A stretch of 8,880 bases of DNA from DATGKD01 sp035294855 (GTDB lineage: Bacteria > Actinomycetota > Acidimicrobiia > Acidimicrobiales > UBA8190). The notes under the pieces are model-generated. The model was not told the origin of the DNA, did not search any database, and was given only the letters and a program-made list of their open reading frames with translations. The stretch lies in assembly GCA_035294855.1 (NCBI GenBank), contig DATGKD010000106.1, positions 1 to 8,880 of the forward strand. Reading direction: 5' to 3'. Positions 6,336-8,880 of the stretch are shown one piece after another. Numbering within the stretch: position 1 is the first letter of the stretch; each line of letters begins with the position of its first letter. A program made the translations under genes and the position numbers.

Positions 6336-6341
6336 ATCATG
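6336..6341 (-). promoter_or_regulatory. possible -10 element (CATGAT) of the membrane protease gene
   Basis: On the minus strand CATGAT resembles TATGAT/TANNNT and ends exactly six bases before the GTG at 6329, consistent with a leaderless start. A GGGAG in the six-base gap is too close to the start to act as a good Shine-Dalgarno. Confidence 0.4.
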
Positions 6342-6465
6342 CCGGGAGGAGGCCCCCGACCAGGCCGCGCAAGCAGGGATTCACAGCAAACCGACAGGTC
6401 CCCCGGTCGGCTCACGTAGGAACAGGAACGGAGCGGTGCCGGCGAACGAAGCCCAGGCGCTGTGC

Positions 6466-6471
6466 TACGCG
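6466..6471 (+). promoter_or_regulatory. weak -10-like element (TACGCG) of the NUDIX gene
   Basis: TACGCG has the TA but not the final T of TANNNT. It ends six bases before the GTG at 6478, the same spacing as at other genes here. No Shine-Dalgarno is visible. Confidence 0.25.
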
Positions 6472-6477
6472 TGACGG

Positions 6478-7137
6478 GTGGCCCGAGGCGACGGTGGCCC
6501 CTCGGAGGGCGCAGCCGGCGACACCCGAGCGCAGGGCGCAGCCGGCGACGCCCGAACGCAGGACGTCCACGCCGCCGTGGCCGCTCACCCACCCGCCGAC
6601 GACCGGGAGGCCGATGCGCGCCGACGCGTGCTCGACGGCCTCGAGCGATTGCCGCGACCGTTCGACGAGGACGCCGGGCCGGTGCACGTCACCGGCTCTG
6701 CCGTGATCGTCGGCCCGCACGGCACCGTGTTGCACCTCCACAAGCGCCTGCACCGTTGGCTCCAGCCCGGCGGCCACGTGGAGCCGGGGGAGTCGCCCGC
6801 CGAAGCGGCGCGCCGCGAAGCGCGCGAGGAGACCGGGCTCGACGTGGCCCACCTGCCCGGTGGCCCGCATCTCATCCACGTGGACGTGCACGCGGCCGCC
6901 AAGGGCCACACCCACCTCGATCTCCGTTATCTCCTCGTGGCCCCCGACGACGACCCCGTCCCCGCCCCCGGTGAGAGCCCCGAGGTGAAGTGGTTCTCCT
7001 GGGGCGACGCATGCGCGGCGGCCGACGAAGCATTGGTCGGTGCGCTCAGGACCGCGATGGCCATGCCCGAAGCACATGACGAGCCGTCCGGTGACGAACG
7101 GCACCGTTCCGCCCGGCAGAATGGGGTGGGCACATGA
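6478..7137 (+). CDS. NUDIX hydrolase with a low-complexity N-terminal extension
   Basis: The 219-aa protein contains a complete Nudix box of the form GX5EX7REUXEEXGU. It runs from the second G of GGHVEPGE through REAREETGL, so divalent-metal-dependent cleavage of a nucleoside-diphosphate-linked substrate is expected. The preceding HVTGSAVIVGPHGTVLHLHK and LERLPRPFDEDAGPVHV are typical of a cytoplasmic actinobacterial subgroup; the substrate is not readable. Residues 1 to about 40 are Gly/Ala/Asp/Arg-rich and contain a nine-residue tandem repeat. The true start could be the GTG at 6577 (residue 34), just before family-like sequence begins. The GTG at 6478 is favoured by a weak -10-like box upstream. 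The last four bases overlap the next gene (ATGA), which indicates translational coupling with the zinc-ribbon protein. Confidence 0.88.
   Translation: MARGDGGPSEGAAGDTRAQGAAGDARTQDVHAAVAAHPPADDREADARRRVLDGLERLPRPFDEDAGPVHVTGSAVIVGPHGTVLHLHKRLHRWLQPGGHVEPGESPAEAARREAREETGLDVAHLPGGPHLIHVDVHAAAKGHTHLDLRYLLVAPDDDPVPAPGESPEVKWFSWGDACAAADEALVGALRTAMAMPEAHDEPSGDERHRSARQNGVGT
6508..6561 (+). repeat. tandem 27-bp repeat, two copies, in frame
   Basis: Copies 6508-6534 and 6535-6561 differ at two positions. Each encodes nine residues, GAAGDTRAQ then GAAGDARTQ, in the N-terminal extension of the NUDIX protein. A multiple of three keeps the frame, consistent with either real coding sequence or a chance duplication upstream of a later start. 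Confidence 0.85.
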
Positions 7138-7958
7138 ACGACAGCCACATGGACGACAGCCAGACACCCGACCGCCAGATAGACGACAGCCCCGCCAACG
7201 ACGACGCACCCTCCCGGGCGACAGACCCGTCGACATCCGGCGCCCCGGGACCGCTCGAGCTGCTCCTGCAGGTGCAGGAGCACGACACGGTTGCCGACCA
7301 GCTTCGATACCGGCGGGCCACGTTGCCGGAGAGGGCCGCGCTCACGGACCTCGACAAGCGCCGGAAGGCCCTCGACACCCGCGCCGGCGAGGTGGGGACC
7401 CAACGCGACGAGCTCGGCGCCCGCCAGGCGGCGCTGGAGCAACAGATCGAGGCGTCCCGGACGAGGCGGACCACGCTCGAGAAGCGCCTGTACGGGGGGA
7501 CGGTGGCCGCGGCGCGCGAGCTGCAGGCGATGAGCGACGAGGTGCGCCACCTCGGGCGGCACATCAGCGAGCTCGAGGACCGCGAGCTCGAGCTGATGGA
7601 AGCGCTCGAGCCGCTCGATGCCGAGCTCGAGTCCGCCCGGCTCGAACGCGAGGGGCTCGACGCCGAGGCCGGCCGCCTCCGGGAAGCGATCGCCGAGGCC
7701 GAGGTGGTCATCGACGCCGACATCACCGAGCAGGAGAAGGGGCGAGCCGCAGCGGCCGAGGGGGTGCGTCCCGATCTGCTGGGCCGTTACGAGAAGCTGC
7801 GGACGAAGTTGGGCGGGACAGGGGCGGCGCGGCTGGTGGGCGGGTCGTGCAGCGGATGCCACCTCACCCTTCCCTCCATGGAGGTCGACCGCATCCGCCG
7901 GGCACCCCCGGACGAGGTGATCACGTGCGACCAGTGCGGACGAATTCTCGTTCGTTGA
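7134..7958 (+). CDS. coiled-coil hairpin protein with C-terminal C4 zinc ribbon (Rv2229c / DUF164-like)
   Basis: The protein has 274 aa. Residues 1 to about 38 are polar and probably disordered (repeated DDS). From LLLQVQEHDTVADQL to about residue 220 it is a long Glu/Arg/Leu-rich helical region. This is broken near KRLYGGTVAAARELQAM, a conserved stretch of this family, consistent with an antiparallel coiled-coil hairpin as known for H. pylori HP0958 and Chlamydia CT398. The end carries CxxC (C239, C242) and CDQC (C265, C268), a zinc ribbon with SGCHLTLP. Proposed roles in the family involve protein or nucleic-acid binding; the actinobacterial function is unsettled. The start overlaps the NUDIX stop by four bases. 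The phosphatase gene follows after 40 bp, as in mycobacteria (Rv2229c-Rv2228c). Confidence 0.88.
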   Translation: MNDSHMDDSQTPDRQIDDSPANDDAPSRATDPSTSGAPGPLELLLQVQEHDTVADQLRYRRATLPERAALTDLDKRRKALDTRAGEVGTQRDELGARQAALEQQIEASRTRRTTLEKRLYGGTVAAARELQAMSDEVRHLGRHISELEDRELELMEALEPLDAELESARLEREGLDAEAGRLREAIAEAEVVIDADITEQEKGRAAAAEGVRPDLLGRYEKLRTKLGGTGAARLVGGSCSGCHLTLPSMEVDRIRRAPPDEVITCDQCGRILVR

Positions 7959-7998
7959 CCGCCGGCGGGTGACCGCTCCGGCGCGCTGACCGCGCACG

Positions 7999-8670
7999 AT
8001 GCTCGTCCTCGTCCGGCACGGGGAGTCGGAGGCCAACGCGGCCGGATTGCTCGTCGGGCGGATGGAGTCTCCGCTCACCGAGCGCGGCCTGGTTCAGGCA
8101 CACCGGATCGGCGAGGTCGTCGGCCCGGTGCAACGGGTGACCACGAGCCCCCTCGGCCGGGCGCGCCAGACGGCGGCCGCCATCGGCCCCGACGCACGCG
8201 TGGAGGTCGACGACCGCTGGGTCGAAGTCGACTACGGCGAGTTCGACGGCACGCGGCTCGGCGCGGTGCCGGCGGAGGTGTGGACACGCTGGCGCGCCGA
8301 CCCGGCCTACCGGCCGCCCGGCGGCGAATCGCTCGACGAGCTGGGCCGCCGGGTCCGGCCGGTGTGCGAGGAGCTGTTCGCCGAGGACGGCGCGGGGGCG
8401 CGCGGCGCCGACGACGTGGTCGTGGTGAGCCACGTGTCACCGATCAAGGCGGCGGTGGCGTGGGCCCTCGGCGTGGGCGACGAAGTGGCGTGGCGCCTGT
8501 ACCTGGCGCCCGGTTCGATCACGCGCATCGGGTGGGGAGCCGGCGTGCCGGTGCTGCACCGCTACAACGAGGTGCCGCTGCCCACCGACGTGAGCCCCCT
8601 CACCGACGCTCGGGCAGGCGACGAGGCCCCCCGTCTCGATCCCGCGTCGGGCGCAGGGTCCTCTGCCTGA
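7999..8670 (+). CDS. histidine phosphatase superfamily protein (CobC / phosphoglycerate-mutase-like)
   Basis: The protein has 223 aa. The catalytic signature LVRHGES (H7) is at the very N-terminus. It is followed by LTERGLVQA, TTSPLGRARQTA (substrate phosphate-binding arginine), a VEVDYGEFDG acid-containing segment (E76, E81), GGESLDELGRRV and the second histidine in VVVVSHVSPIKA (H145). The core ends near residue 198 and a polar tail of about 25 residues follows. The chemistry is phosphomonoester hydrolysis or phosphate transfer via phosphohistidine. Candidate substrates include alpha-ribazole phosphate (CobC) and sugar phosphates, but no cobalamin gene is nearby. In Mycobacterium the equivalent domain is fused behind RNase HI (Rv2228c); here the gene starts directly at the phosphatase. 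The 40-bp gap upstream has no clear Shine-Dalgarno. Confidence 0.88.
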   Translation: MLVLVRHGESEANAAGLLVGRMESPLTERGLVQAHRIGEVVGPVQRVTTSPLGRARQTAAAIGPDARVEVDDRWVEVDYGEFDGTRLGAVPAEVWTRWRADPAYRPPGGESLDELGRRVRPVCEELFAEDGAGARGADDVVVVSHVSPIKAAVAWALGVGDEVAWRLYLAPGSITRIGWGAGVPVLHRYNEVPLPTDVSPLTDARAGDEAPRLDPASGAGSSA

Positions 8671-8675
8671 CGGCG

Positions 8676-8692
8676 CGACGCCGAGCGCGTCG
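8676..8692. terminator. possible short hairpin between convergent genes
   Basis: CGACGC (8676-8681) pairs with GCGTCG (8687-8692) around a five-base loop. An overlapping alternative pairs GCCGA (8680-8684) with TCGGC (8690-8694). It fills the 32-bp gap between the phosphatase stop and the convergent hydrolase stop. No T-tract is present, so the call is weak. Confidence 0.25.
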
Positions 8693-8702
8693 GCAGGGTC
8701 GT

Positions 8703-8880
8703 TCAGGCGGCGGGGGTGGCGCGCACGAAGTCGGCGACGACCGCGGCGAGCTGCGGGCCGCGGTCCTCTTGCAGGAAGTGCCCGCCGCCCTCGATGGTCG
8801 GGTGGTGGCGGCCGGCCGCGCCCGGCACGGCGGCGAGGAACAGCGCGTCGGCGCCGCGCGTGATGGGGTCGCCGTCGGAG
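8703..8880 (-). CDS. haloalkane-dehalogenase-like alpha/beta hydrolase, C-terminal 58 residues; N-terminus off the right edge
   Basis: Only the end of the gene is visible. The minus-strand translation reads SDGDPITRGADALF, then HPTIEGGGHFLQED and a final helix LAAVVADFVRATPAA before TGA. The histidine in GGGHFLQED occupies the catalytic-triad position, and the DPITRG element plus HFLQED ending is typical of haloalkane dehalogenases and close relatives. The nucleophile, oxyanion hole and halide-binding tryptophans lie outside the window. True dehalogenase activity therefore cannot be separated from an epoxide hydrolase-like or other alpha/beta hydrolase role. It converges on the phosphatase gene with a 32-bp gap. 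Confidence 0.82.
   Translation of the reverse strand, partial: SDGDPITRGADALFLAAVPGAAGRHHPTIEGGGHFLQEDRGPQLAAVVADFVRATPAA

Larger units (their letters stand above)
6330..6477. other. 148-bp divergent intergenic region
   Basis: This gap separates the minus-strand protease gene and the plus-strand NUDIX gene. It holds the two -10-like boxes listed separately. Near its middle is a short inverted repeat, CCGAC (6391-6395) and GTCGG (6406-6410), with a 10-base spacer, which could be an operator or chance pairing in G+C-rich DNA. No convincing reading frame, tRNA or riboswitch is seen. Confidence 0.4.

Noticed and set aside
5571..6419. 282-codon plus-strand frame opposite the membrane protease
   Set aside because: It is antisense to the intact HEGSH/LDGG protease and its product is low-complexity Gly/Ala/Glu/Arg sequence.
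7138..7192. Three imperfect CGACAGCC units at the start of the zinc-ribbon gene
   Set aside because: They encode Asp-Ser-rich residues of a disordered N-terminus at irregular spacing; not convincing as binding sites.
6412..7236. 274-codon minus-strand frame with apparent repeated peptide units
   Set aside because: The repeats are the antisense reading of the 27-bp tandem repeat; the frame is opposite the NUDIX box.
6927..8078. 383-codon minus-strand frame opposite the zinc-ribbon gene
   Set aside because: It lies opposite a gene with a complete C4 ribbon and spans the NUDIX-zinc-ribbon-phosphatase junctions. No family features are visible.

Overview
The window reads as chromosomal DNA of a high-G+C actinobacterium. 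G+C is very high by eye, GTG starts are frequent, and nearly every gene also has long open frames on the opposite strand. Two F420-type luciferase-like oxidoreductases, a cysteine-less DksA-like protein of the actinobacterial type and a mycobacterial-style zinc-ribbon/phosphatase gene pair all fit Actinomycetota. A lineage near Acidimicrobiia is plausible but is inference. There are 13 protein genes, of which the first and last are cut by the window edges. I see no tRNA, rRNA, CRISPR array, insertion sequence, phage gene or attachment site.

Layout. (1) At the left edge a PLP-dependent D-amino-acid aldolase/dehydratase-type gene runs leftward. Divergent from it is a tight three-gene unit (407-3528): LLM oxidoreductase, APH-type small-molecule kinase, second LLM oxidoreductase. 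Its spacings are +6 bp and a 1-bp stop/start overlap. (2) A DksA/TraR-like regulator on the minus strand converges on this unit and overlaps its 3' end by 32 bp. It is divergent from an enoyl-CoA hydratase/isomerase-family gene (3935-4711). (3) Two very small genes follow, divergent across a 41-bp gap: a 54-aa two-helix membrane protein (minus) and a 63-aa predicted coiled-coil protein (plus). (4) A site-2-protease-like membrane metalloprotease with a C-terminal CBS pair lies on the minus strand (5196-6329). (5) A rightward cluster follows: NUDIX hydrolase, coiled-coil/zinc-ribbon protein and histidine phosphatase. The last two match the Rv2229c-Rv2228c arrangement of mycobacteria without the RNase HI domain. 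(6) The right edge holds the C-terminus of a haloalkane-dehalogenase-like alpha/beta hydrolase on the minus strand.

How they work together. The LLM-kinase-LLM unit is the only clear candidate for a shared small-molecule pathway, in which F420-dependent redox steps would flank a phosphorylation. The substrate cannot be read from sequence. The other genes look like housekeeping or general accessory functions. Several first-of-unit genes have no Shine-Dalgarno sequence but carry a -10-like hexamer exactly six bases before the start codon, which suggests leaderless mRNAs. I found no convincing new defence, mobile or biosynthetic system; the findings are second-look items of modest interest.
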